This document shows positions 27,023 through 34,350 of a stretch of DNA of 64,000 bases, one piece after another. The stretch spans positions 291,469 to 355,468 of the forward strand of contig NZ_RKLN01000002.1 of NCBI RefSeq assembly GCF_004011835.1. Reading direction: 5' to 3'. The translations under genes were made by a program, and so were the position numbers. The first letter of the stretch is position 1, and each line of letters begins with the position of its first letter. This DNA comes from Rhodococcus spongiicola. Lineage in GTDB: Bacteria; Actinomycetota; Actinomycetes; Mycobacteriales; Mycobacteriaceae. The notes under the pieces are model-generated. The model did not search any database, was not told where the DNA came from, and worked only from the letters and a program-made list of their open reading frames with translations.

Positions 27023-27052
27023 TTGCCTTCCGTTCGACCGCTCGTGTAACTT
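27023..27052 (+). promoter_or_regulatory. Promoter of the initiator tRNA
   Basis: TTGCCT (27023-27028) and TAACTT (27047-27052) with an 18-base spacer, 11 bases before the mature tRNA 5' end. It is the best sigma-70-like match in this gap. Confidence 0.5.
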
Positions 27053-27063
27053 GTTTCATGCAT

Positions 27064-27137
27064 CGCGGGGTGGAGCAGTTCGGTAGCTCGCTGGGCTCAT
27101 AACCCAGAGGTCGCAGGTTCAAATCCTGTCCCCGCTA
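27064..27137 (+). tRNA. Initiator tRNA-fMet (CAU)
   Basis: A 74-base cloverleaf with anticodon CAU in loop CTCATAA. The anticodon stem ends in three G-C pairs (GGG/CCC) and the first acceptor position is C facing U (unpaired), both marks of bacterial initiator tRNA. T arm GCAGGTTCAAATCCTGT. CCA is not encoded. It stands alone between two terminators. Confidence 0.93.
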
Positions 27138-27142
27138 CTAGA

Positions 27143-27178
27143 GAAGGCCCGGAGATCCAGCTGGATCTCCGGGCCTTC
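27143..27178 (+). terminator. Terminator after tRNA-fMet
   Basis: A perfect 36-base palindrome (18-bp arms, GAAGGCCCGGAGATCCAG and its complement), starting 6 bases after the tRNA. As a perfect palindrome it could also serve the convergent acyl-CoA ligase gene. Confidence 0.8.
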
Positions 27179-27237
27179 GTGCTATGCGGGTTCGTTCGTC
27201 GTGGCGTCGGTTGCGGGGCGCTGTCCCGCAACCGGAT

Positions 27238-28881
27238 TCACTCCGGTCCGGCCTGCATCTCGACGAGCGCCCGCCGCAACAACTTGCCGGTCGCATTGCG
27301 CGGCAACTCGTCCATGAAGACCACGTCACGCGGCACCTTGTACCGGGCAAGGTTCGCCTTGACGTGGTCGCGGATCTCGTTCGCATCCGGTGTCGACGTA
27401 GGGGCGGGGACGACGAACGCGCACAGCCGGTGACCGAACTCGTCGTCCGCGACGCCGATCACTGCGACTTCGCGGACGTCGGGGCGTTCGGCGATGAGAT
27501 TCTCGACCTCGAGCGGGTAGACGTTCTCCCCGCCGGAGATGATCATGTCGTCGTCCCGCCCGTCGACGAACAACAGGCCTTCCTTGTCGAAGTGTCCGAC
27601 GTCGCCCGTGGAGAGCATGCCGTCGATACGTTCCTTGTCGCGGCCGTCGGTGTAGCCGTCGAAGCTGAGACCGCTCTTGGCGAAGATGCGTCCGATGACG
27701 TCGGGTTCGGTGATCCGGTTGCCGGCGTCGTCGAACAGCGCGACGTGGCAGGTGGCCGGTGCCCTTCCCGCGGTACCGGGGGCGCGTTCGAGATCGTCCG
27801 GGGTGGCGACCGTGACGGCGGCGACCTCGGTGGAGCCGTAGAAGTTGTGCAAGACCTTCCCGAACGCCTGCTGGGTGCGGATGCACAGGTCGGGGGACAG
27901 GGCAGATCCGGCGGCGAAGATTACCTTCAGGTTGGAGGTGTCGTATCGGGAGAGCACCTCCGGCCCGAGGTCGATGATCCGCTGCAGCATCGTCGGGACC
28001 AGGACCACGGTGTCGGCCCGGGTGTCGGCGATCCGTCGGACGGTCGTTTCGGGATCGAAGCGCCGCTGCATCACGATGGTGTTCTCCAGCGCGAGACCGA
28101 GGCCGAGTTGGGAGATTCCGGTGCCATGGAATGCGGGTGCGACCATCAACATGGTCTGTTTGGGGCGCAACGGGATTCGATCGAGGAATTGCGCGGTGAC
28201 GAAAGGTGACGTGCGCCCGCGCGGAGCGCCCTTCGGGGTTCCGGTGGTTCCGCTGGTGAGCAGGATGAAGACGCCGGCCTGCTCGGGCGCGGGAACCGCA
28301 TCGCTGGGGTACGCAGCGATGAGGTCGTCGAGGGTGCGGATCGGCCGCTCTGCCGGGGGAGTGGGGACGGGTTCGTCCACCCACGCCAGGAACGGCGTGA
28401 CATCGGAGGGCAGGGCGTCGGCGATGTCGGCGAATTCGCTGTCGAACACGAAGTGGCGCACACCTTCCCGCTGTGCCACGTCCGCCAGCTGAGGCCGGGC
28501 GAACCCGGTGTTCATCAGCACCAGTCGCACCCCACCCTTGGCGGCCGCGAGCATCGTGAGGACCAGGCCGCGGTGGTTGCGGCACATCGCGCCTACACAG
28601 GATCCGACGCCGATGCCTTCCGCCTGCCACGCCCGGACCAGTGCGTTGGACTGCTCGTCGAGGTCCCGGTAGCTCAGTTGCCCGCGTTCGTCGATCAACC
28701 CGGGTCGCGGGTGGCTCCGGCCCGCGTGAGCATGTACGGACCCGGCGAACGGTCCGTACTTCTCGACCGCGACGAGCAGGCGAATGCCCTCGTCGACGCG
28801 GGGAAGGGGGATCAGGCCCGAGCGTTGCATGACGCGCACAGCGCTGAGCGTGTCCGTGATGTTCCTCAGAACGTACTGCAT
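27238..28881 (-). CDS. Fatty-acyl-CoA synthetase (AMP-binding, FadD type)
   Basis: A 547-residue adenylate-forming enzyme. P-loop LLTSGTTGTPKGAPRG (~208-223), FYGSTEV for the adenylate, STGDVGHFD and GRDDDMIISGGENVYP for the hinge, and LPRNATGKLLRR with the catalytic Lys at the C-terminus. It activates a fatty acid to acyl-AMP and then acyl-CoA. The N-terminal ~70 residues are longer than in many ligases and Arg/Leu-rich. Chain length cannot be told. It is monocistronic and ends against the tRNA terminator. Confidence 0.88.
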   Translation of the reverse strand: MQYVLRNITDTLSAVRVMQRSGLIPLPRVDEGIRLLVAVEKYGPFAGSVHAHAGRSHPRPGLIDERGQLSYRDLDEQSNALVRAWQAEGIGVGSCVGAMCRNHRGLVLTMLAAAKGGVRLVLMNTGFARPQLADVAQREGVRHFVFDSEFADIADALPSDVTPFLAWVDEPVPTPPAERPIRTLDDLIAAYPSDAVPAPEQAGVFILLTSGTTGTPKGAPRGRTSPFVTAQFLDRIPLRPKQTMLMVAPAFHGTGISQLGLGLALENTIVMQRRFDPETTVRRIADTRADTVVLVPTMLQRIIDLGPEVLSRYDTSNLKVIFAAGSALSPDLCIRTQQAFGKVLHNFYGSTEVAAVTVATPDDLERAPGTAGRAPATCHVALFDDAGNRITEPDVIGRIFAKSGLSFDGYTDGRDKERIDGMLSTGDVGHFDKEGLLFVDGRDDDMIISGGENVYPLEVENLIAERPDVREVAVIGVADDEFGHRLCAFVVPAPTSTPDANEIRDHVKANLARYKVPRDVVFMDELPRNATGKLLRRALVEMQAGPE

Positions 28882-29021
28882 GACGACTCCCCTCGATGAC
28901 GCCGGAGTCTCAGACTAGTAGTGACTTGGGTCACAGACTGCGAATTGGGCGTTTTCGGTGGGCCGTCGGACGTACTAGGGGTTGTAGTAGGCGGGGTTGC
29001 AGTGGGCGCTAGTCTTGCCGG

Positions 29022-29555
29022 GTGAGTTCCGGAGCCGATGCCGTCGCTCGCATGCGCGGCGTGTTCATCGGCTCCCTCTCCGGTGCGATCAGTATCGCCG
29101 CACACGGACTCGGCGGCGGGACCGTGCCGAGCGACGAAGCGATCGTCGTGCTCCTTGCCGCCACCGCGGTCGTGGGCGTCGTCGTCGCCTCTGTTCGCGG
29201 AGTGAGCAACAAGTTGCCGGTTCTCGCCGCATTCCTCGCGATCGGCCAGGGGATCGGCCACCTCACACTGACCCTGGCCTCCGCTCACGCTCACGGCCTG
29301 GACCTCACCCCGCAGATGCTCGCGGCACACGCGGCGGCCACAGCGGTCGGCACGGTGCTGGTTCGCGGCGCCGAGCGTTCGTTGTTGAGCGTGATCGGCT
29401 CGGTGGTGCGCACCGTCGTAGCGGTACTGTCCACCCCGCCGGTGCCCGACATCCGACGTTGGACGCCGACGGTCGTCCGCAGTCTCGAGCCGACGACGTC
29501 TCGCGTCGCTCGCGCTGCGGGCGGCACTCGCGGCCCTCCGGCCCTTTCCTGGTAG
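29022..29555 (+). CDS. Integral membrane protein, upstream of a PepSY gene
   Basis: A 177-residue protein with four likely helices (residues ~12-30, 42-60, 68-88, 100-120) and a His pair SAHAHGLD in a loop. The tail after ~130 is polar, with Pro and Arg. Small proteins of this kind sit next to PepSY or copper-related genes in actinobacteria, which suggests a metal role, but no metal-binding motif beyond the His is clear. The GTG start lies 6 bases after TAGTCT, so the mRNA is probably leaderless. Confidence 0.7.
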   Translation: MSSGADAVARMRGVFIGSLSGAISIAAHGLGGGTVPSDEAIVVLLAATAVVGVVVASVRGVSNKLPVLAAFLAIGQGIGHLTLTLASAHAHGLDLTPQMLAAHAAATAVGTVLVRGAERSLLSVIGSVVRTVVAVLSTPPVPDIRRWTPTVVRSLEPTTSRVARAAGGTRGPPALSW

Positions 29556-29588
29556 ACGCCCGGCAACCCAAGCGGATGTCGGGCGTCT
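29554..29588 (+). terminator. Hairpin between the membrane protein and PepSY genes
   Basis: AGACGCCCG and CGGGCGTCT form a 9-bp stem with a 17-base loop, and the stem starts inside the stop codon of the upstream gene. No T tract, so it may be a partial terminator or an RNA-processing site. Confidence 0.45.
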
Positions 29589-29705
29589 GCGGCCGTCTTC
29601 ACCGCCGACGCGTGCACCACTGTGTGCCGCTGCGCGTCGGCGTGCCCTCTCACGGCGCGCGACTGTCTCGCGTGCCGATCCGAAACCTCAGGAAAGAGCT
29701 GTTTC

Positions 29706-31238
29706 ATGCACGCTTCCGAAGGCGTGGGGATCGCCCCTGCGCACCTTCCGAACGACCCGAAAGATCGCCCCGAGACCGAGAGTCGGCCTCGGGATTCGTC
29801 GCCGCCTGGTGCGTTCCGCAGGCTGGTTCTGCGACTGCACTTCTACGCCGGCATCTTCGTCGCGCCGTTCCTCGTGATCGCGACGGTCAGCGGTGGTCTG
29901 TACGCGATCGCCCCGACCCTCGAGCAGTTCGTCTACCGCGACTACCTGCACGTCGAATCGACGGGACCTGCTGCGCCGGTAGGCGAGCAGGTCGCGGCCG
30001 CGCGGGCCGAGCGTCCCGATCTGACGGTGTCGGCGGTACGTCCGTCGGCCGAGCAGGGGCAGACCACGCGGGTGCTGTTCAGTGATCCGACGCTCGGCGA
30101 AGGGGAGCGTCTGGCGGTGTTCGTCGACCCGGTGGTCGCGAAGCCCGTCGGCGAACTTGTCGTCTACGGCAGCAGCGGCGCGCTGCCGATGCGCACGTGG
30201 ATCTCCCAGCTGCACCGAAATCTCCACCTGGGCGAAACGGGTCGTCTCTACAGTGAACTCGCGGCGTCGTGGCTGTGGGTGATCGCACTCGGTGGCGTCT
30301 ACCTGTGGGTCAGCCGATTCCGGACGGCCCGCGTCCGGAGTGCGCCCGCCTCACCGCGGCTGTCGGCATTTGCCGCACCGCGGCTGGCGACATCTGCCGC
30401 ACCGCGGCTGTGGGCACTTGCCGCACCGCGGCTGTGGGCGCCGGGACGTGGGACCCGTGGACGCAATCGTGCGCTCGGGTGGCACGGCGCAATCGGACTG
30501 TGGTTGGTACTGGGGCTGGTGTTTCTGTCGGCGACGGGTCTGACGTGGTCGAAGTACGCCGGAGAGAACGTCGCCGATCTGCGGGCGTCGCTCGGGTGGA
30601 CCACGCCGTCAATGTCGAAGAAGCTCACCGGTGGCGGTGCGGCCTCCGCCACCGGCGGAACTCAGTTGCTCGACACCAATATCGGACGGGTCGACGAGGT
30701 CCTCGCGACCGCGGCGACCGTAGGCGTGACCGGTCCGGTCGAGGCGTCGATCCCGTCTATGGCCGACACCGCGTTCACCGTGACCCAGCTTCGCCAGCCG
30801 TTCCAGTTCACGCCGGACTCGGTGGCAATCGACGGCGCAACCGGGCACGTCATCGATTCTTCGCGGTTCGCGGACTGGCCGCTCGCGGCGAAGCTCACCA
30901 GTTGGGGTATCGGCCTGCACATGGGCATCCTGTTCGGCCTCGTCAACCAGATCGCGCTGTTGGCACTGGCAGTGGCGCTGCTGGTGGTGATCGTGCTCGG
31001 GTACGCGATGTGGTGGCGGCGCCGCCCGACGCGCGGTACGCGACGGTGGGGTCGTTCGCCGGCTCGTGGAGCCCTACGCGGCCTGCGTCCGGTTGTAGTC
31101 GTTGCGATTGTGATCGGGTCCGTATCGGTCGGATGGTTCGTGCCACTGCTGGGACTTTCCCTGCTCGGATTCGTCGCCGTCGACATGGTCCTCGGTGTGT
31201 GGCAACGCAGAGGAGCATCGGCTGGCGTGAGCAAGTGA
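29706..31238 (+). CDS. PepSY-associated TM protein (PiuB-like)
   Basis: A 510-residue membrane protein. An N-terminal helix (LHFYAGIFVAPFLVIATVSG, ~40-59) is followed by a PepSY-like segment, two middle helices (SWLWVIALGGVYLWVSR; GAIGLWLVLGLVFLSATG), a periplasmic domain and two to three C-terminal helices. The conserved HFYAG and HRNLHLG pattern marks the PiuB/PepSY_TM family, often tied to iron or copper reduction or uptake. A 32-residue stretch between helices 2 and 3 is built of four 8-residue repeats. AGGAAAG precedes the ATG. Confidence 0.8.
   Translation: MHASEGVGIAPAHLPNDPKDRPETESRPRDSSPPGAFRRLVLRLHFYAGIFVAPFLVIATVSGGLYAIAPTLEQFVYRDYLHVESTGPAAPVGEQVAAARAERPDLTVSAVRPSAEQGQTTRVLFSDPTLGEGERLAVFVDPVVAKPVGELVVYGSSGALPMRTWISQLHRNLHLGETGRLYSELAASWLWVIALGGVYLWVSRFRTARVRSAPASPRLSAFAAPRLATSAAPRLWALAAPRLWAPGRGTRGRNRALGWHGAIGLWLVLGLVFLSATGLTWSKYAGENVADLRASLGWTTPSMSKKLTGGGAASATGGTQLLDTNIGRVDEVLATAATVGVTGPVEASIPSMADTAFTVTQLRQPFQFTPDSVAIDGATGHVIDSSRFADWPLAAKLTSWGIGLHMGILFGLVNQIALLALAVALLVVIVLGYAMWWRRRPTRGTRRWGRSPARGALRGLRPVVVVAIVIGSVSVGWFVPLLGLSLLGFVAVDMVLGVWQRRGASAGVSK
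30349..30444 (+). repeat. Four 24-bp tandem repeats in the PepSY gene
   Basis: Units of 24 bases start at 30349, 30373, 30397 and 30421, each beginning C-C-G/T-C-ACCGCGGCTG. They encode PRLSAFAA, PRLATSAA, PRLWALAA and PRLWAPGR. The frame is kept, so copy-number change would only lengthen or shorten a loop. Confidence 0.85.
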
Positions 31239-31283
31239 GCGACGACCTGTTACGACCACCGAACGAACGCTGAGTTCGGGCCT

Positions 31284-31318
31284 GGAGGGTGCCTGTCGCT
31301 TGTGCGCAGGCACCCTCC
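31284..31318 (+). terminator. Terminator after the PepSY gene
   Basis: GGAGGGTGCCTG and CAGGCACCCTCC form a perfect 12-bp stem with an 11-base loop, 46 bases after the stop codon. No T tract. Confidence 0.75.
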
Positions 31319-31356
31319 GCCAGAGACACGTGCCGCCATCAGAACTGGACGGTCGT

Positions 31357-31385
31357 TTGACAAGCAGTGAACGATCGTTCATTTG
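31357..31385 (+). promoter_or_regulatory. Consensus -35 with palindromic operator upstream of the small-peptide operon
   Basis: TTGACA (31357-31362) is a perfect -35. The 14-base palindrome TGAACGATCGTTCA (31368-31381) fills the spacer, and a weak -10 (CATTTG or TCATTT) follows at 31379-31385. Such a position suits a TetR-type repressor. It lies ~280 bases ahead of the first small ORF, so the leader would be long; I see no gene in 31386-31660. Confidence 0.45.
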
Positions 31386-31660
31386 CTGATCACCCTTCGG
31401 CTCATCGCCAGCAATGCCGACCTTGTTGCTCGGAACCATTCTGACCTGGGGCGATGAAGCGTCTGCGGCCCAAGGTAAAAAATTGTTTACGAAAACCTCG
31501 CAAAGCGGACGTTGATGAGTTAGTTTCGTTTCCATCACGGTCGCTCCTGACGCCGAAGCGTTCTGTGCTGCGCGCAGCTGCCTCTCTTATGGGATGCAGT
31601 GAGGGGACGTGCCGTGTTTGATGAGTGGTTTCAACACCAATCGAGAGGGTGGAAGTTCCG

Positions 31661-31792
31661 ATGAGCGTGGATTTCCTGAATGCGACGGCGACGTTGCTGA
31701 CGGATCTGTTGAACAACGTGTACAGCGGGTCGTTGATACCTGGTGTCGACTTCTTTACGGGTTCGTTGGTTGAAGCCACCGCAATCAGCTGA
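31661..31792 (+). CDS. Small hydrophobic peptide 1 of 5 (43 aa), porin-like candidate
   Basis: A 43-residue protein starting MSVDFLNATATLLTDLLNN and ending VEATAIS. A purine-rich GAGAGGGTGGAAG precedes the ATG by 5 bases. It has no basic N-terminus or signal peptide and no Cys or Lys. The Leu/Phe/Val spacing suits an amphipathic helix. Size, lack of leader and Ser/Thr content recall the mycoloylated PorA/PorH channel proteins of Corynebacterium, but I cannot show homology. The base composition is visibly lower in GC than the neighbours. Confidence 0.6.
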   Translation: MSVDFLNATATLLTDLLNNVYSGSLIPGVDFFTGSLVEATAIS

Positions 31793-31841
31793 CATCCGTA
31801 TGGGTTCCGCCAGGAACTTCAAATGACGACAGGAGTGAATG

Positions 31842-31961
31842 ATGGGTTTCGGGTCGATCGGTGACATGCTCGGGGGGCCAGCCGGAGGTCTCATTAAGCA
31901 GGCGCTCGCGGAGATGCTGATTTATCCATTTGCAGCATCAGTGGACTCCAGTTGGCTCTAG
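31842..31961 (+). CDS. Small hydrophobic peptide 2 of 5 (39 aa), porin-like candidate
   Basis: A 39-residue protein starting MGFGSIGDMLGGPAGGLIKQ and ending SVDSSWL. AGGAG lies 6 bases before the ATG at 31842 (an ATG one codon earlier is possible). Gly-rich first half, then a hydrophobic helix ALAEMLIYPFAA. No signal peptide. The gap to ORF 1 is 49 bases. Confidence 0.6.
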   Translation: MGFGSIGDMLGGPAGGLIKQALAEMLIYPFAASVDSSWL

Positions 31962-31999
31962 CCGTGAACTGCAAAAATCGCAAGGGAGAGTGAACGATA

Positions 32000-32209
32000 G
32001 TGGATACCGGAAGTCTTCTCGACCTCGTTTCGAGCGTCGACTTGGGGTCGCTGTCGGATCCGGAGAACGGCGGCCTGCTACAGCTTCTGAACGGGGCGAT
32101 CGACGCGGTCTTCGGGTTCATCGGTGACGTCATCAACCTGTGGCCTACCGCTTCGTCGGCGGCGGCCGGAAGCATCAACGACGTGCTCGGTTCTGTCGGA
32201 AACCCGTAA
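32000..32209 (+). CDS. Small hydrophobic peptide 3 of 5 (69 aa), porin-like candidate
   Basis: The largest of the set. It starts with GTG (MDTGSLLDLVSSVDLGSLSD), has a central hydrophobic stretch GAIDAVFGFIGDVINLWP and a Ser/Ala/Gly-rich tail ending GSVGNP. AAGGGAGAG lies ~10 bases upstream. It is acidic, with no Lys, Arg or Cys at all. The central stretch is the best candidate for a membrane-spanning or pore-lining helix. Gap of 38 bases from ORF 2. Confidence 0.65.
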   Translation: MDTGSLLDLVSSVDLGSLSDPENGGLLQLLNGAIDAVFGFIGDVINLWPTASSAAAGSINDVLGSVGNP

Positions 32210-32227
32210 TCAGGAGTGGAGAACAAC

Positions 32228-32338
32228 ATGCTCGCACTGTCTCTGGACTACGCGTCCGACCTCGTGACGTTCGGATCCGTCGATCTGGTGGGGTCGTTTG
32301 CGAAGTACCTGAACGCCCTATCCGTCTCACCCCTCTGA
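32228..32338 (+). CDS. Small hydrophobic peptide 4 of 5 (36 aa), porin-like candidate
   Basis: A 36-residue protein starting MLALSLDYASDLVTFGSVDL and ending LSVSPL. AGGAGTGGAG lies 6 bases before the ATG, 18 bases after the previous stop. It alternates acidic and hydrophobic residues, suiting an amphipathic helix, with one Lys. No signal peptide. Confidence 0.6.
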   Translation: MLALSLDYASDLVTFGSVDLVGSFAKYLNALSVSPL

Positions 32339-32351
32339 GAAAGGTAATCTC

Positions 32352-32438
32352 GTGCTGCAGACGTTTCTCAATTCGATCGTCGACTGGTTGGCAGGTTGGG
32401 TCGCTCTCGTCGAACTCGGAAGCGCCCTGATGCCCTAG
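32352..32438 (+). CDS. Small hydrophobic peptide 5 of 5 (28 aa), porin-like candidate
   Basis: A 28-residue protein starting with GTG: MLQTFLNSIVDWLAGWVALV, ending SALMP. AAAGG lies 7 bases upstream and the gap to the previous stop is 13 bases. Nearly the whole chain is one hydrophobic helix with two Trp. Alone it would be too short to call; the operon context carries the case. Confidence 0.55.
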   Translation: MLQTFLNSIVDWLAGWVALVELGSALMP

Positions 32439-32512
32439 TAGTCCGTTCGGGCCGAGTTCCCGACGTCGCTATTGGAGCCGCGCTGCCAGAACGGCAACCG
32501 TCCATACTGTAA

Positions 32513-32558
32513 AACCGGGGATCGCCGAGGCTGAAATCAGTTTCGGCGATCCTCGGTT
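32513..32558 (+). terminator. Terminator of the small-peptide operon
   Basis: AACCGGGGATCGCCGA pairs with TCGGCGATCCTCGGTT (16 bp, one G-T) over a 14-base loop, followed by TTCGCATTTT. This is one of the few terminators here with a T-rich tail. Confidence 0.85.
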
Positions 32559-32614
32559 TCGCATTTTACCGAGTTACCGGTCAGGTATTTCTGAGCGCCC
32601 CAATAGTCTTTTCT

Positions 32615-32644
32615 TTGATGCGGTTGGCGAGGAGCGCTTATTCA
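32615..32644 (+). promoter_or_regulatory. Promoter of a possible small RNA
   Basis: TTGATG (32615-32620), an 18-base spacer and TATTCA (32639-32644). Transcription would start near 32651. Confidence 0.5.
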
Positions 32645-32650
32645 GTTGTC

Positions 32651-32724
32651 GGGGCGACTCGCTAGAGGCGCCGAGTGCGGAACCGACGCGGCGCGGGTCT
32701 ACAAGGAGCCTGCGGGCTCCTTCT
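32651..32724 (+). ncRNA. Candidate small RNA ending in a terminator hairpin
   Basis: Between the promoter above and the hairpin AAGGAGCC-tgcg-GGCTCCTT (32703-32722, 8-bp stem with a 4-base loop) lie ~50 GC-rich bases with further pairing (ACTCG with CGAGT). No ORF with a good start fits. It may be a free small RNA of ~74 bases or the leader of the ORF at 32767. The T tail after the hairpin is weak. Confidence 0.35.
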
Positions 32725-32766
32725 CTCCGTGCACTTCTTCGAGACGGTTAAACATCCGGACATGGA

Positions 32767-33036
32767 ATGTTCCTCAGGAGAGTGTTCGAATGGTTCACCG
32801 AGCGAATCGATTATCACTCTATGTTTACGAACGCGAATCCGGTGAATTCAGCTGAGCCTCGAGCCCACCCATGGAACTACTTTTTTCACCGACGTGGGTC
32901 CTCGACGGTCTACACGGCGAACGCAGCGAACGCGCCTGATCTGCACCGCTACCTCGAGTTGATACGCGCGAGTGATGCGGAAGTGGCGGAAGCCGCTAAC
33001 GAAGACGTCCCCGCCATCCTCCGTGGAGCCCGATGA
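32767..33036 (+). CDS. Hypothetical protein, 89 aa
   Basis: An open frame from ATG 32767 starting MFLRRVFEWFTERIDYHS and ending VPAILRGAR. The second half reads like real protein (DLHRYLELIRASDAEVAEAANE) with a typical codon pattern; the first half is AT-richer. No good ribosome binding site and no known domain. It ends 43 bases from the convergent fadE23. It could be a small orphan gene or a decayed one. Confidence 0.35.
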   Translation: MFLRRVFEWFTERIDYHSMFTNANPVNSAEPRAHPWNYFFHRRGSSTVYTANAANAPDLHRYLELIRASDAEVAEAANEDVPAILRGAR

Positions 33037-33078
33037 CGGGGGAGTGGCAGACGGGGACGGCCTCAGCCTCCGTGCGGA

Positions 33079-34299
33079 CTACCTCAGTTCGGCGGACGTC
33101 TTGCCCAGCAGTCGACGAGCGATGATGAGCTGCTGGATCTGCTGAGTGCCCTCGAAGATGTCGAGGATCTTGCTGTCCCGGGCCCACTTTTCGAGCAGCG
33201 GGCGCTGCGAGTAACCCAATGTGCCGGCGAGTTCGACGGCCTTGAGCGACACCGCGGTTCCGGTGCGACCGGCCTTCGCCTTCGACATCGACGCCTCGAG
33301 CGAGTTGGGCTTCTTATTGTCGGCCATCCAAGCCGCGCGCAGCGCGAGCAGGTACGACGCCTCCCAGTCCGCTTCGAGAGCGAGGAACTCGGCGGCCGCG
33401 GCGTGCTGGTTGTTCGCGGGGATGTCGTACGAGATCTCGACGCCGGCCTCCTCGAGGACGCCGCGAAGCTCCTCGAGTGCGGCCCGGCCCAGGCCGATGG
33501 CCATGCCTGCGACGATGGGGCGTGTGTTGTCGAACGTCTGCATGACGCCGGCGAAGCCCTTCTCCACGTGCACTGCCGGGTCGCCGAGCAGGTTGTCCTT
33601 GGGGATGCGGCAGTCCTGCAGCAGCAGTACCGCGGTGTCGGACGCTTTGATGCCGAGCTTGTGCTCGAGGCGGGCCACGCTCAGGCCGGGTGCGTCGCGC
33701 GGCACGACGAACGACTTGATCGCCGCGCGACCCTTGGTCTTGTCGACCGTCGCCCACACGACGATGTGCGTGGAGCGTTCGCCGGCGGTGACGAAGATCT
33801 TCTCGCCATTGAGGACCCACTCGTCGCCGTCGAGCACGGCGGTGGTGGTCACGGCCGCCGAGTCGGAGCCGAAGCTGGGCTCGGTGATCGCCATCGAGGC
33901 CCACGCCTTGCCGAACCGCTCGAGCTGCTCGTCGGTGGCGACGGCGGCGATCGCCGAGTTGCCGAGCCCCTGGTAGGGGATCGACAGGGTCAGACCCACG
34001 TCACCCCAGCAGGTCTCGATTACGTTCATCAGCGACGACATGTTGCCGCCGTTGGTGTTGCCGATGACCTTCGGTTCGCCGCCGTTCTCGTCGGCGGTCC
34101 GGCCCAGGGTGGCACCGGCCGCGGCCTGCCCCGAGTCGCCCAGGCCCTCGACCATGGCAGCCATGGTGTCGAGTTCCTTGGGGTACGCGTGCTCGGCCAG
34201 ATCGTACTTGCGGGAGATGGGCCGGAAGATCTGAGCTGCGACCTGATGCGCCTGGTTCGCAGAGGCTTTCAGTTTCTTGGGAAGTTCGAGATTGATCAT
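33079..34299 (-). CDS. fadE23: Acyl-CoA dehydrogenase FadE23-like
   Basis: A 406-residue acyl-CoA dehydrogenase. AITEPSFGSDSAAV is the FAD/substrate signature (~136-149), GEKIFVTAG follows, and the C-terminal FAD-binding end is KILDIFEGTQQIQQLIIARRL. The gene lies 51 bases after its partner dehydrogenase, as fadE24-fadE23 do in M. tuberculosis (Rv3139-Rv3140). In mycobacteria many such dehydrogenases work as alpha2beta2 heterotetramers made from adjacent genes, so the two proteins here may form one enzyme. Confidence 0.85.
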   Translation of the reverse strand: MINLELPKKLKASANQAHQVAAQIFRPISRKYDLAEHAYPKELDTMAAMVEGLGDSGQAAAGATLGRTADENGGEPKVIGNTNGGNMSSLMNVIETCWGDVGLTLSIPYQGLGNSAIAAVATDEQLERFGKAWASMAITEPSFGSDSAAVTTTAVLDGDEWVLNGEKIFVTAGERSTHIVVWATVDKTKGRAAIKSFVVPRDAPGLSVARLEHKLGIKASDTAVLLLQDCRIPKDNLLGDPAVHVEKGFAGVMQTFDNTRPIVAGMAIGLGRAALEELRGVLEEAGVEISYDIPANNQHAAAAEFLALEADWEASYLLALRAAWMADNKKPNSLEASMSKAKAGRTGTAVSLKAVELAGTLGYSQRPLLEKWARDSKILDIFEGTQQIQQLIIARRLLGKTSAELR

Positions 34300-34350
34300 C
34301 GAAAGGTCTCCTGTCGGAGGATCCGAGGGATCCGGCGGATCGGGTCGGCG

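Noticed and set aside
31621-31770. Alternative plus-strand frame starting at ATG 31621
   Set aside because: It lacks a ribosome binding site and encodes a charged, non-repetitive product; the frame starting at 31661 fits the other four ORFs.
31402-31779. 125-codon minus-strand frame over the first micro-protein
   Set aside because: No ribosome binding site and no domain, and it would remove the support for the plus-strand ORF, which has a good ribosome binding site and operon context.
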